A stretch of DNA of 64,000 bases from Diplocarpon mali (lineage: Eukaryota; Ascomycota; Leotiomycetes; Helotiales; Drepanopezizaceae): NCBI GenBank assembly GCA_024741835.1, contig JAENRP010000072.1, positions 62,001 through 126,000 on the forward strand, written 5' to 3'. The notes beneath the pieces were generated by a model. It did not search any database and was not told where the DNA came from. It saw nothing but the letters and a program-made list of their open reading frames with translations. Below are positions 44,834-55,800 of the stretch, piece after piece; position 1 is the stretch's first letter; each line of letters begins with the position of its first letter. The position numbers were made by a program, and so were the translations under genes.

Positions 44834-47587
44834 GGCGGCAGGAAATTTCTTTTCAGTCTCTCGGCGAAATGGATGGTGTGTTGTGCTTGAGAACCTCGCT
44901 GGGCACAGGTGCGTTGGGGACGTGGGAAAGGCCGCGGTGGACAATCAGATGTCACATACTTATGATACCCTCCCTCCGTCTTTGTCGCTCTATCGCTCTA
45001 TGAGCCTTGCCCAACGTATTGCGGGCTATAATCGCTTGCGGAAGGTGTTCTCGGCCGCGAGGGTAGCTGAACACCGGGTCTTTGTTGTGAGATTCCTCGC
45101 TTAGCGTCCCGGGCCCGAATGCGGCGACAGAAGTGACTTCGATGGCTGCAAACAATTAATCTAACCTCGCCAGACCTCAGCACCGTTTCCAGATGCAGGG
45201 AAGAGCCCAGCGAGTAGCGCGCGATGCCTTGATCGTGGGCTGGTCGCTCGCTGGAAATTTCTGGAGAGCTGTGAGCGGAGGCTCAGGGGCTCATTCGCTT
45301 AATCCTGAGCCGGAGCGGTTGCTTGTGGCGACCTTTGACTGGATCATCTGCATCACCCACCCTCTCTGTAGAACCTTACAAGTGCGAGGTCATTTCTGGC
45401 TGTATCGGGAGACCCATAGCTTGTCAAAACCCTTGTTGTAGATGGACTCCTGACGACACTTATTCGATCAAGCCAGCAGGTACAGGTGTTCATGACAAGG
45501 GTGACCTCTCCCATCTCCCCAAGTCAACCTCCCCACCGGCCCAAAAAAGACCATATATCTATCCCTAAAAAATGCTTTTGGAAAAATCCATCCACCAATA
45601 TTCCCATGTACCGGCAGAAGATATCAGCTGTAATAAAAAATTTAATTGGATACCCTGAGTATTGAACCAAGCCAGGAACACTTCTAGAATCTGTCTTTAT
45701 GTTATCAAGCTAGCTGATTGCTAAGGGGGTAGTAATGTACGGTTATAGGGTTACAATTTTTTGATTTTTGATACTTATGCGTCGTCGGGTTTATACGGTG
45801 ATTGAGTGATAGGAAGTTGGCGGAGGAGAGCAGAAAAGATGGTTGGGGTTGTGGTATGATGTGAATTGACGAGGTTCTCGCTGGTTGTCGCGGTGGGGGG
45901 GGAGGGGGGGGGTTAAGGGGGCGTTCTGAACAAGAAGGTGGGTGTGTAGGGAGGCAACCACCAGTAGGAAATACCCACCAAGGCGATATCCCCTCCAACC
46001 TGCAAGACAAACAAATCCCCGAGTCGCAACTTCACCCCCCCGACCTTGCAGAATTGCAGAGAGCTAGAGACGTAGCAGAGGGATGGCACGAGAACGGAGA
46101 ATTGAGAATTCGGGATCGAGGACGTACACAGCAGCTTCCCCGAAAAAGAAAAAAGAGGAGAAAAGATCTTGTCGCTCGCATAGCAGTTTCTGTTGCTTCG
46201 CGACGACTGAAGCTGCTCGAGTAGATGAGTGCCAGGCGCGCTTTTCGGACATGGCAGCACGAGGGAGGTAAAGTAAAGTAAAGGATCGGTATCTACAAAA
46301 CGGGAAAATCCGCATATAACAGCGAGAGGAAATCCTACGCTAACGAAGCGCGTGTATCGGTCCCTTTCTTTCTGGAATTCTCTTGGTACCACTAGAAGTA
46401 ATCGAGCTTTTCATTACAGGGTTCCGCAGCTCATTCACTATGTCGAGAGTAGAAGGGTGTAGTTCCCTCCGTCCAGTACGCACCGGCTAGAAGAATGCCC
46501 CAGAAGAGCACAGCGCGGAACCATCCTTTTAAACGGCCGGAGAATGACGCTCCCCGGAGCGCGCATGCGGGGATGTGTGGGGTTTGGGAGGTGTTGGTGG
46601 TGTTCATGTTGGTTAATGTCTGGGAGGGGGTCGGCTTGACTAGTGACCTACTCGCAGATGTTCTTATGCCTGAGACTCCAACCTTTATATATACTCCCCT
46701 TATCTTGAGTCCTTGGAGAAAAATGAAACTATACATCTAGGCTCGACGTGTTCCGGAGGTGAAGCAGGTCTGTAGCAATGAGCACGTACAGCAGCCTGGG
46801 TAACATGCTTGTGATCTTTCACGAGTCGGATGAGTCTTCTAAATCGACTCGCGAAGGGCCGAAGCTGTGGTACTAGGCGGTGTATTATTGTCAGGAAGAG
46901 CAAGATGGATTTGCTTTTGAGGGGCTGGAGTGCTGGAGTTGAACGATAGCTTTGCGGGTTTGGGTAAGGCTTTGAACGAGAAATGGGAAAGGTGGTAGTT
47001 TCAATCGTAGCAGCCAGCTAGCAGCCTCTTAGTACGCTTCTTGGAGGTAAGAAAGAAGTTCTCAGCAGACGAGAGAAGAAGAACATTGTTCGTTTGCACT
47101 TTAGTAATTGCGATGGGCAGCTACTCTAGCAGACGAGAAAGCTACTAGTACATATACACAGTTCCCACTAAAATCAACAATAATTAGCACATACGTAATG
47201 CTAAAGTTTTGACCATTTTCCTGTACTTTAATACACAGGAGAAAAGAAGGGTTTACGTGTAGCCCTGGCAAGAAGGGTTCTGGTGTCTTACCAAAGATTC
47301 TGAGGATACATTAAGCACCATGAATAGACAGGATGGCCTGGCACATTTGGTCGAGGGAGCGGTAATACGCCTTTCATCGCGCTGTCGAGGAGTCTCATAC
47401 TGGACCCTCGCCGCCTTCTCGAAACCTGCTTTCTTCAGAGCGTTTGCATCTAGGAACAGCCCTTCCACTTCGCCCTCTCAAAGCCCACGGCTCTCCCTCG
47501 CCTAATCCCAGCTGCAGTAAACAACCCCGGGCAAAGACTACAGTTACTCAACTACAATCTCTCGTCCAGGAGAAGTCCCCGTCCTAA
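44834..47587. other. Intergenic region, mostly without gene signal
   Basis: This holds the promoter of the coiled-coil gene, then AT-rich and G-tract sequence (poly-G near 45895-45920). Besides one small putative membrane protein at 46431-46607, no gene is supported. Confidence 0.5.
46431..46607 (-). CDS. Small single-TM hypothetical protein (58 aa)
   Basis: An ATG-started frame. A Thr/Asn-rich head is followed by a basic segment (GRLKGWFR) and one hydrophobic helix (AVLFWGILLAGAYW), then a short polar tail. The basic-before-TM pattern suits a small membrane protein. I know no family, and such a length could occur by chance. Confidence 0.3.
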   Translation of the reverse strand: MNTTNTSQTPHIPACALRGASFSGRLKGWFRAVLFWGILLAGAYWTEGTTPFYSRHSE

Positions 47588-48129
47588 AGCTTCTGCGTCA
47601 ATTCTCTACCATACGTCCTCTTTTACAGCTTCAATGAGCAGCCTCCTGCTTCGATAAATTCACCATGTACGCGCCACCCAACGATCGCCGGTACGTGGGC
47701 TGCTCGTTTCGCGCTCTACCACCTCATCTTCTCCAGCCGCATCGTGTCGCAGTGCATACAGAGCAATGTCTACATCGGCTCAGAATCCAAGGACGTCTCC
47801 GTATGGCCCCTCTCCCCTCCCCTTGTCATGACTTATCTCACACCCTCCAGCCCTCTTCCTCTTCCTCCACAGCCAAACACACGCCCCTCTCCCTGCTCAT
47901 CGTCGCCGAGCTGAACGGCGGCAACCGCAGAGCACTACCCTACCTCGTGGGCGCGCTCCTCGCGCTGCGCATCGCCCACGCCGCCGCGGGCCTCTTGGTG
48001 CAGGGTCGCTTCGGAGACGGGGGCCTCGGCCGGCCCGTGGGCCATTTCGGGAGTGTGGGCGTTCTGGCGGCGCTGGCTGGGTATGCGGGGTGGCTGGTCA
48101 AGGGTTATTGGGGTCTTTGGCTTCGGTAG
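47588..48129 (+). CDS. MAPEG-family membrane protein, shortened or decaying
   Basis: Two exons are visible, about 47588-47800 and 47851-48129. They join in phase across a 50-nt intron (GTATGG...CTCCAG). MAPEG proteins (microsomal glutathione transferase relatives) are four-helix membrane proteins. The recognised part is the second half: TPLSLLIVAELNGGNRRALPY, LLALRIAHAAAGLL, GRPVGHFGSVGVLAALAGYAGWLVKGYWG. The first exon gives FALYHLIFSSRIVSQ and VYIGSES, similar to the usual first helix and loop. No ATG was found in frame upstream, so a 5' exon is missing from my model. The segment that normally carries the conserved Arg...Asn..Glu motif before the second helix is replaced by a Ser-rich stretch. 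It may be a divergent non-enzymatic member or a pseudogene. Confidence 0.5.
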
Positions 48130-48601
48130 GTTGGTGGGCTTGGAAGAGGCTTGGTTGGGATTGCTTCGTAGGTGTTTGGTCCCTGTACCCACTCCTTAAC
48201 CTTTGTCTCTCTTTTTTGTATTGCGGCAACGTAGAAAGCACGTGGAAGGGCTCACGACAAGGTCCAAGTCCGCGTCCACTGACATATCGGAGACCTGGGT
48301 GCAAGGCTTGGATCCCAACGCGGCTTCATATCTGGGCTCGATCGAACCGGGCAGTCGATCGAAACTCGTCTCGATGCACTGGAATCGGGACAGGCTACTA
48401 GCACGTATATCATATGACGTTCTCCTCTTCTCAGATCTGGAGCCACACTGGATAAGTAGCAAGTATCCAAAACTCGCGCGAGCCGTGAGGCCATAGTAAT
48501 CAGGATACACGCCTGCGACTCTTAGCCTGAATCTGGTTCATTATTCAACTATATCAAACCAAAGGGGTATCGCAGAAGCATCCAAAAACCAATAAATGTT
48601 C
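48130..48601. other. Intergenic between the MAPEG-like and glycosyltransferase genes
   Basis: A plus-strand frame (48203-48496) is open but begins with TTG and has no recognised motif. The two flanking genes converge here. Confidence 0.5.
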
Positions 48602-49988
48602 CTAGGAATCTCCATCAGTGTGTAGGAACCTGCCATGTCTTAGCATCGCATCCGGCGTTTGCTCCTCGATCTTCACTTCAAAATGGCTCCCGCAGAAGCC
48701 CTTCCTCTTCGCGGCATAATCACTATACAGTTGCATCCATAATATCCTGTTCTTGCAATTTGTCGCCCCAAACCACTCGCTCTTCAGACACTTTGGCATG
48801 TACTTGTTCAGCGTCGACTGGTTGGCGCTCGCCCACGGCCGAGGAATCGGCCAGTCCGAAAAATGCAGCAGTTTGGATTTCTTGAGCACCTCCTCCGGAT
48901 CCCACTGCTTGCTCGGGGAGCCAAGGTACTTGGAGTGATCCGTCCGCCGCAGCTCGCCCGTCATCAAATGGTATGGCCGCTGCGGGATCTTCAGCGTTTT
49001 GTGTCTGTACCGCCGCTCCACAATCGTCAGGTCGTACTCGTCTGGATCCGCGCTCTCGATCTCGGCCTCGATCTTGGCGAATTCCTCGAGCGAGGGCGTG
49101 ATGAGCATCATCTGGTTGGAGAAGGTCCAGCCCACGGGCTCGCCCCAGAATACCCACGGCATCGCCAACGGCGCCTCGGGAAGCAGGAAGACGGAGTCCA
49201 GGTTCCCTTTGGGCTGCGAGGCCGAGTCCAGGATGAGCACGCGCTTGAAGTCGGTGAGCTTGAATGCGAGCAGCCTCATGTATTCGTCGGTCCAGATCCC
49301 CCGTGCCGTCTTGTTCTCGTGCAGCTCGTCCATGGGCTGCAGTCGCACGTAGTATTTATCTCGGGCCTCGCGGAGGAGGTGGGCTTTTCGAGTGAGGGAG
49401 TTGTTGAGCGCGGGGTCCGTCTCGAGTTCATCGGGAGACCAGCTCGAGGGGTATAGTAGTGTCCTAGTAGTCGCGTTAGCATCGTCTCGTCTCGTCTCGT
49501 CTTGCGAGACTACTGTTGTCGGGTGAGCCTGGGCCTGGGCCTAAGCCTACCTACCTCCGCGCACGACTTCCTATGCTCTCGATATCATGCCAGACCAGAA
49601 TTGCGCCGCACAGCTTCTCCTCGTCTGCCACGACCTGCACGTACTGCTTCCTGTCCCAATCGACCCAGTGGCTCTCCACGCTCGTCGTGGGCTTGACCCC
49701 GCGCCCCGGCCAGTCCTCGTCCTCGTGGAAATGCTCGAGCACCCATCTGGTGCTCAAGATCACGAACAACACTGTGGCAAAGAGTCTGAAAGCCGGCCTT
49801 GTGGCGAGCCGCTGCATCCTGCGCATGCCGAATTGCGACCCGGGGCCTGCGATTGCGAACGGGTCTTTGTCGAGGCCGAGGGGGATGTTGGCGGATCGCT
49901 CGCTGGACTTCGACATTTGGACTGCGTCGGCCGGCTCCAAGATGCTTATCCTGAGCTTCTCTTCTTGCGACGGCGACGCGGAAGGCAT
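48602..49988 (-). CDS. GT8-like (glycogenin/GlcNAc-transferase type) Golgi glycosyltransferase
   Basis: Two exons, 49988-49555 and 49463-48602, encode 431 residues. It is a type II membrane protein with a TM at about 65-85 (PAFRLFATVLFVILS), so it is probably Golgi-located. The lumenal part follows the fungal glycogenin-like/N-acetylglucosaminyltransferase pattern: KQYVQVVADEEKLCGAI, LLYPSSW with ELETDPAL, YMRLLAFKLTDFKRVLILDS, VFLLPEAPLAMP, NQMMLITPSLEEFAKIE, RPYHLMTGELRR, and KLLHFSDWPIPRPW. At the place where relatives have the metal-binding DSD motif, this protein reads Asp224-Ser-Ala226, followed by a divergent loop. The 91-nt intron carries an AGACG pentamer run. Donor sugar and acceptor cannot be told. 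Loss of the second Asp may lower or abolish activity, or another Asp (NLD) may substitute. Confidence 0.85.
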
Positions 49989-50480
49989 CGGAGGTCAATA
50001 CATAGAGACGTTTCCGTATGCAAAGACCGACCTGCACATGAGGTTGGCCCACTTGGCAAATAAGTTGTGGTGAGGGCTGCATCCGGCCGCTGGAGGGAAA
50101 TCCCTGCAGTGCGGGCGTGATGAGTTGCTCTCTTGGGCCGGGCGGACCCTTCACAAAATCGGCTCTGGATGGCTTCAGTTATACTTCAAAGCAGTCCAGT
50201 ATCTCTTTGATCGAAAGACGGGTTTCCTTGGGAATTTGGCTACGTATCAAAGCTGCAGAGTTTGATAGTGGGATTTTGTTCTATCTTTCTATCTTTCTTA
50301 TTGCTCTCTATCGAGCGATGTCCCTCCCTAGCATCGGCTGACTACTAGAAGGCCGCTTGCTATTTAACTTTTTGCAAGGATCTGTCCCTCTTGACCATCG
50401 AATCTTTGTCGCTATTATTGGATATGTTCACTGGAATTAATCCCCGCTGATTGACGGCCTCCCCACGGTTTGTTGGCGGT
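49989..50480. other. Intergenic, divergent promoter region
   Basis: This lies between the starts of the glycosyltransferase (minus) and the F-box-like gene (plus). No coding region is supported. Confidence 0.5.
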
Positions 50481-51763
50481 ATGCTTTCACACGAGAAACC
50501 AACGAGCAATTCTTTGTCGCCGACGAACTTTGATCAGGGGTATGAGAGCATGCTCCATGAGCCCGACGAGGGAAACTTGAGACTTCTTCCCTCCCTGGCT
50601 CGACCAATGCCTGGCGGCTTCAATATACACGGTCTCCCAGCGGAGAGTGAGTGCACCCAATGCTCCTTTGAAGCTCCTGGCTCGTATGATGTCGCGGTAC
50701 AAATGGAACTGATACGGTTACAGTTCGAGTCCAGATCTTCAATGAGTATATGAAGCAGCGGTCCTCCACCGACTTCTCCACTCCTGTTCTCATCAAAGCT
50801 TTACGTGCGGATCCTGTGCTGTACCATGAGGCATTGGAGGCATTCTTCTCTCTGTGTTGCTGCTCCATAGCCCCCGAAAACAAAGATGCTGTCATGAGCA
50901 TGCCAGCCAGCTTAGTCCGGCGTGTTGAGTCCCTGAGGCTGTGGTATGGGTTAGTCACCAAGGAAGCCGAATGCTTGGATCTTTGACTGATCCGTCACAG
51001 AGAACAGTTACAAAGAAAGGAAAACTGGACGTGGGGAATCAGCAGCGCCCTGCCAGACCTATCAATCCTCACGCACTCAAACATTCGCACTCTGCACCTT
51101 GCTACGAACGCAGAGGTTCTAGGAAGAAGCGGAGATGCACACCGGACTGCAGCTCTCGACCGGCTGGCGGCGCTCGTGAAAAAGTGCGTTCTGGTACTCT
51201 CGTCCTTATCTCATCTCACTCTCGAGATACCATTCGTCGCTGCGCTCCCCATCCGACTTGGAAATAGACAGGCTCGAAGTCTAGAGATACCACTCGCTGC
51301 TATCAACCACTGCCTAGGAGTCACCCATCGATGGACCGTCAGCAACAGTCCGAGAACGGTGAACATTGCCGTATCCTGGGACGCAGGGCATGGCCTCCTG
51401 CGCTGGACAGACAAGACGCACCGGCAGAGCATCCCCCGACAGAACTTCGGAACGCTCCTGCAACTAATCACGCGCTCACACATGGTCACTTACCAAATCA
51501 TGTACCACACCTTTTTCCTGGGTCTGAACCCAAAGCGTGGAATTCGTGCCTGCATCGATCCGACGTGCGCATGCATGTCGTCTGCAGATTTCGCTCTGTG
51601 GGTTCCCCGTCCGGATGAGATCTGGGAGGGCAAGTGGCTGAAGGTTACGCCTGTCAAGCTACCGGAGTTGTCGGATCGGGAGAAGGCAGAGAGGGTAATA
51701 GCTTTCTGCGTGCCAAAGAAGTGTCTCCAGGGCTTGAGCAAGACGGCCAGGCCAGGTATCTGA
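50481..51763 (+). CDS. F-box-like fungal orphan protein
   Basis: Exon 1 is 50481-50646. A GTGAGT...TTACAG intron (50647-50723) then gives the motif GLPAEIRVQIFNEYM, which is typical of the opening helix of fungal F-box or 2EXR-type proteins, with LIKALRADPVLYHEALEAFF after it. A second intron near 50940-51010 is needed to pass a stop at 50984; its exact donor is uncertain. The next part (SALPDLSILTHSNIRTLHL, VLVLSSLSHLTLEIPF) has the leucine pattern of a solenoid-like domain. The 3' end is also uncertain: the frame stops at 51761-51763, but another frame downstream (LLAPDEDQFVENWTKIKDGR, to about 51920) looks coding and may be an added exon. The role is unknown. F-box proteins often choose substrates for SCF ubiquitin ligases. 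Confidence 0.6.
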
Positions 51764-52832
51764 ACCTGACGTTTCAAGAGCTGACGCGAGGCACCTTCTG
51801 GCCCCGGACGAGGATCAGTTTGTTGAGAACTGGACAAAGATCAAAGACGGCCGAGTCTCACCCGAAGCCCGTTCTCCTGATTGTGTCTTTGCATTGACAG
51901 CTGCAACCCGCGCTCGGTGACCCTCCCGAGCCGAAAACCAGACAGCCTCTGCTGCCTCTCCAACGTCGTCGCTCTCACGATTTGCTGTCCTCGGCCTCGA
52001 CAGGTTCTTGTCACGCGACAGCAAGCACCCTCGCTCCAGGGTGCATCTACAGAGCTCCAAGCCGCCACCGATCATACGAGACAACGTCCCCTGCCCCTGC
52101 CACCAGCCGAGAGTTCTCCAACCGCGATTCTTCGCGCTCCGCCGTTCCCCCTGCGGAGCTAGGCAGCGCATCTATTCCGTCGAGAGTCGTGTGCTCGGGG
52201 AGAAGATGCGGCGTGCGGAGGGGTGGTGTATGGTGAGGAGAGTAGAGTGGAGTGAGACGCACGGGGTGAGGTGGGTAGACTAGTCATATGTGTAAGCCTT
52301 AGCATAGGCATATATACCTACTCGAGTCCTCTCCGCCTCCCCCCCCCCCNGTATTCTTCAACCATTAATAATACTATAATCAAAACGACCGAATCGATTC
52401 ATTTCAGTATGCACACCGTGGAACCAACGCTTTTCCTTTCGTAGAATCTCATGGTATCGTTCCATGTCTCCATTTTCTATTCCTATTCTACAAGCCTGTT
52501 CCTACTGTCTAACCCAGCTCTCCTTGAGGCAGGCACACAGCAACGCACTGTCGTGATCATACAATATACATACGCTCTCTCTTGCTCTCTCTCGTGTCCC
52601 TCTTCGCCAACGCCACTCTCGGTGTCAGGCCCCTTCGGAAACCCGAGGACCAAGACGCGCAATGCAGAATCAATGCAGATGAGACGCGCAGACAGAGAGA
52701 CAGAAACACAGACAGGCAAGAGAAGGAGAAGAAACCCACCCCCACCCCCAACAGAACAAGCAAAAACGCGCACCCAATCCCAAACGCCCCGGCGAAACCC
52801 GCCATGCTGTGTACTCCGTCATCCCCACCAAA
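51764..52832. other. Intergenic region with poly-C and one ambiguous base
   Basis: The first part may hold a last exon of the F-box-like gene (to about 51920). The rest has no supported gene. A run of C ends in an N at 52350, where the assembly or reads broke down. Confidence 0.5.
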
Positions 52833-55800
52833 TCACTTCATCTTCCCCAAGAACCCCTGGAGGTCAAACTCTTCCTCATACTGCTTGTCATCCCACAGCT
52901 CGCCCAGGTCATCCAGCCAACCCTTCTTCCCCTTCTCACGCACCTCGCCGGTGGCATCAACCATATCCTCCTCCTTGCCGTCCGCACCCGCGCCTCCGCC
53001 GTTGGCCGAGGGCATATCGGTCGTCTCGCCGAGGTTGAAGAGGTCGAGGATCTGGTCGGTTTCCATGGTGCCCAGCCCGGCGTTCTGCTGATTGACCACG
53101 GTAGATGCGACGTCGATCTTGAATCGTTGCAGTCTGGGGAAGGGGGCGTCGGTCAGCTCTGGTTCTGATACTCTTGGGGCCATGTAGGGAGACGGTTGTG
53201 GAACGGGGGCATGGGAACGCAGGGTAGGGGGTAGCACGTACGACAGAATCTTCTCCTCCAACGTCCCCCTGGTAATCAGCCGATACACATTGACCACCTT
53301 CTTCTGCCCGATCCGATGCGCACGATCCATAGCCTGCAAGTCCTTCTGCGGGTTCCAATCGTGCTCCACAAAGATGACCGTATCCGCACCCGTCAGGTTC
53401 AAGCCCAGCCCACCGACCGACGTCGTCAGCAGCAGGCAGTCGTACGACGGATCCGAGTTGAATTTATTGACAATGTCTTGCCGCTTCGAGGCGTCGACCG
53501 AGCCGTCCATGCGCAGGAACTGAACCGAGGGGAGCATCTTCTTGAGCACGTCGTTCTGCACCATGTCGAGCATCTCCTTCATCTGGCAGAAGATCAGCGC
53601 GCGGTGCGGCGACACGTACGAGGTCTCGGTCGTGACTTCGTCGGGGGAGGGTTCGTTGCCGATCCCGCAGTCGACGAGCAGGTCGCGCAGGGCTGTGAGC
53701 TTGGGCGCGTGGACCGGGTCGCGGAGGGAGGTGCCTTGCTTGGCGAGCAGGCGTTGCGTTTCCTCGTATTGCTTGTGCCCCTCCTTCATGACGAGGGCCG
53801 GCGAGTTGCAGAGTTTGCGCATGTACTGCAGGGCTTGGAAGATGTGCTGCTTGGCTTCCTTGTCGCCGGACGAGGCTTTCTCCGCGAGGGTCTTGCCTTC
53901 TTTCTTGGTGAAGTCTTCAAAGAGCTTCTTCTGGAGGTCGCTGAGGTCGCAGTAGTAATTCTGGAGGATCTTGGGGGGGAGATCGTCGAGGACTTCTTCT
54001 TTGAGGCGGCGGAGGAGGAAGGGGAGGACTTGCTTGTGCAGGGCTTCGATGGCCAGCGCTCCGGCTTCCTGTTCCTTGGAGGATGATTTACTGTAGCGGC
54101 TCGCCGCAATGGGCTTGGCGAATCGGTCGAGGAAGACCTTCTCGGTACCCAGGAATCCGGGCATGAGGAAGTCAAAGAGAGACCACAGCTCCAGCACGTT
54201 GTTCTGGATGGGGGTTCCGGAGAGGATCAGTCGGTGGTTGCTCAGAAGACGCTTGACGGCCATGGTAACCTTGGCACGGGGATTCTTGATCAGGTGACCC
54301 TCGTCCAGGACTAGGTAGTTCCAGTTCAGCGCAGTGAGGATGTCGGCGTCATTGCGGCAGATGTCGTAAGATGTTATGATGATGTCGGTCTTGCCGAGCT
54401 GGTGCTGAAGCCGAAGTCGATCAGCGGGGGGGCCGACATACGCTGTGCACGAGAGGAATGGCGCATATGTGTTGATCTCCATCTGCCAATGACCAGACAG
54501 CGTGGGGGGGCAGACAATCAGGGATGGCAGTCGACGGACGTCGGGGGACTGCGTCTTCGCATACTCCTCGGCTCGATTGTGGTGATCACTCGCGACGATA
54601 CACAGGGTCTGCAGGGTCTTTCCAAGACCCATGTCGTCGCAGAGGATGCCATGCAGGTGGTACCTGTTCAGGAAGTTGAGCCAATTGACACCGTCTTGTT
54701 GGTATGATCGGAGTTGTGCCTTGATCGCGACGGGGATGTGGAAAGGCTCGACCTTGTGAGGATCCAGAAGCTGGGCGATGAATGTCCGCTCCCGATCGCG
54801 GCCTCGCAGAAGTTCTTGAGACAGGCCGGGGGGGTCGGGGATACCGGCCTCGAGAGGAACAAGTTTGACGAGGGTAGCAAACGTCGTGGTAGCGATCAGC
54901 CGAACATCATTATCCGAATCGCTCATCCGACCAAGAACCGGTACGATGAGGAAGATGACGTAAGGAAGGATATTATCGCCCATGACGTGGATGAGATGGT
55001 AGACCGATTCGATAGCCCCTTGTCGGAAGTTGAGGTCGATAGGGTTGCTGATGGAGGGCAAGACCTTCTCGACCAGCATCGTCATACCCTCCACGGTAAT
55101 GACACTGCACACCGTGGCCAGGCACTTGGCAGCCATGTACCGGAAGACCGACAAGTCCGAATGGAGAGCCTTTACGACCAGTGGAAGCAGGCCCACGACG
55201 AAGGGGTGCAGGTCTTTGTGCATGGTAGGTGTCAGGGCCCGGAGAACCGACATGCCATCCACCGCCGCCTGACCAGCCTCCTTGGCTGGGTCCTTGGTGT
55301 CGGATGGGAGCTCGCCGGCAAAGGCATGATGCAGAGCATCCTGTATGATAGTCTTGAGGGTGGGGACTCTCTCAAACAGATTCGGACCAAAGATACCCGA
55401 CAGTTGCTCCAGGGCTTCCTTTGCACCCCGGCGGACGATTCTCGCATTCTTCGCCTCCAAAGCGAACTTTGCGGCGTCCACGTGGTCCTTTCGGTCTTCC
55501 TCTTTCCGGAGAGAGAGGATGACGTTGGTGAAGACCGCGTTCGGGGTGAACTCTGGCGTCTCGGAGGTATCGATACAACTGAACTTTGCCAGATTCGAGA
55601 CCACCTTCTGGGCCGGACCGGCACGACCACCCTCGGCAAATAGCTCGACGAGCCTTGCGATAGAAGCAGATGATCGCTGCTGCAGCTCGGAGTTCTCCTC
55701 TTTCTTCACGCTGTCCATCATGCCCTTGATGATGTGCGTGGGTTTCTTCGGTGCGAACTTCATCGAGACCAGAGCGCTCGCAGCGGCCGCCTTGATCCGG

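Noticed and set aside
44834..44944. 37-residue N-terminal extension of the coiled-coil protein
   Set aside because: The extension is short and in weak context, while the ATG at 44833 lies in GCCGCCATGGCG.
53134..53241. 36-residue insertion in Mot1 between the helicase C-lobe and the end block
   Set aside because: It is a 108-nt in-frame intron (GTACGT...CCCAG); removing it restores the conserved EEKIL-S-LQRFKID join.
54714..55643. Plus-strand 309-codon frame over mot1
   Set aside because: It is a shadow of the Mot1 HEAT-repeat coding sequence and has no domain of its own.
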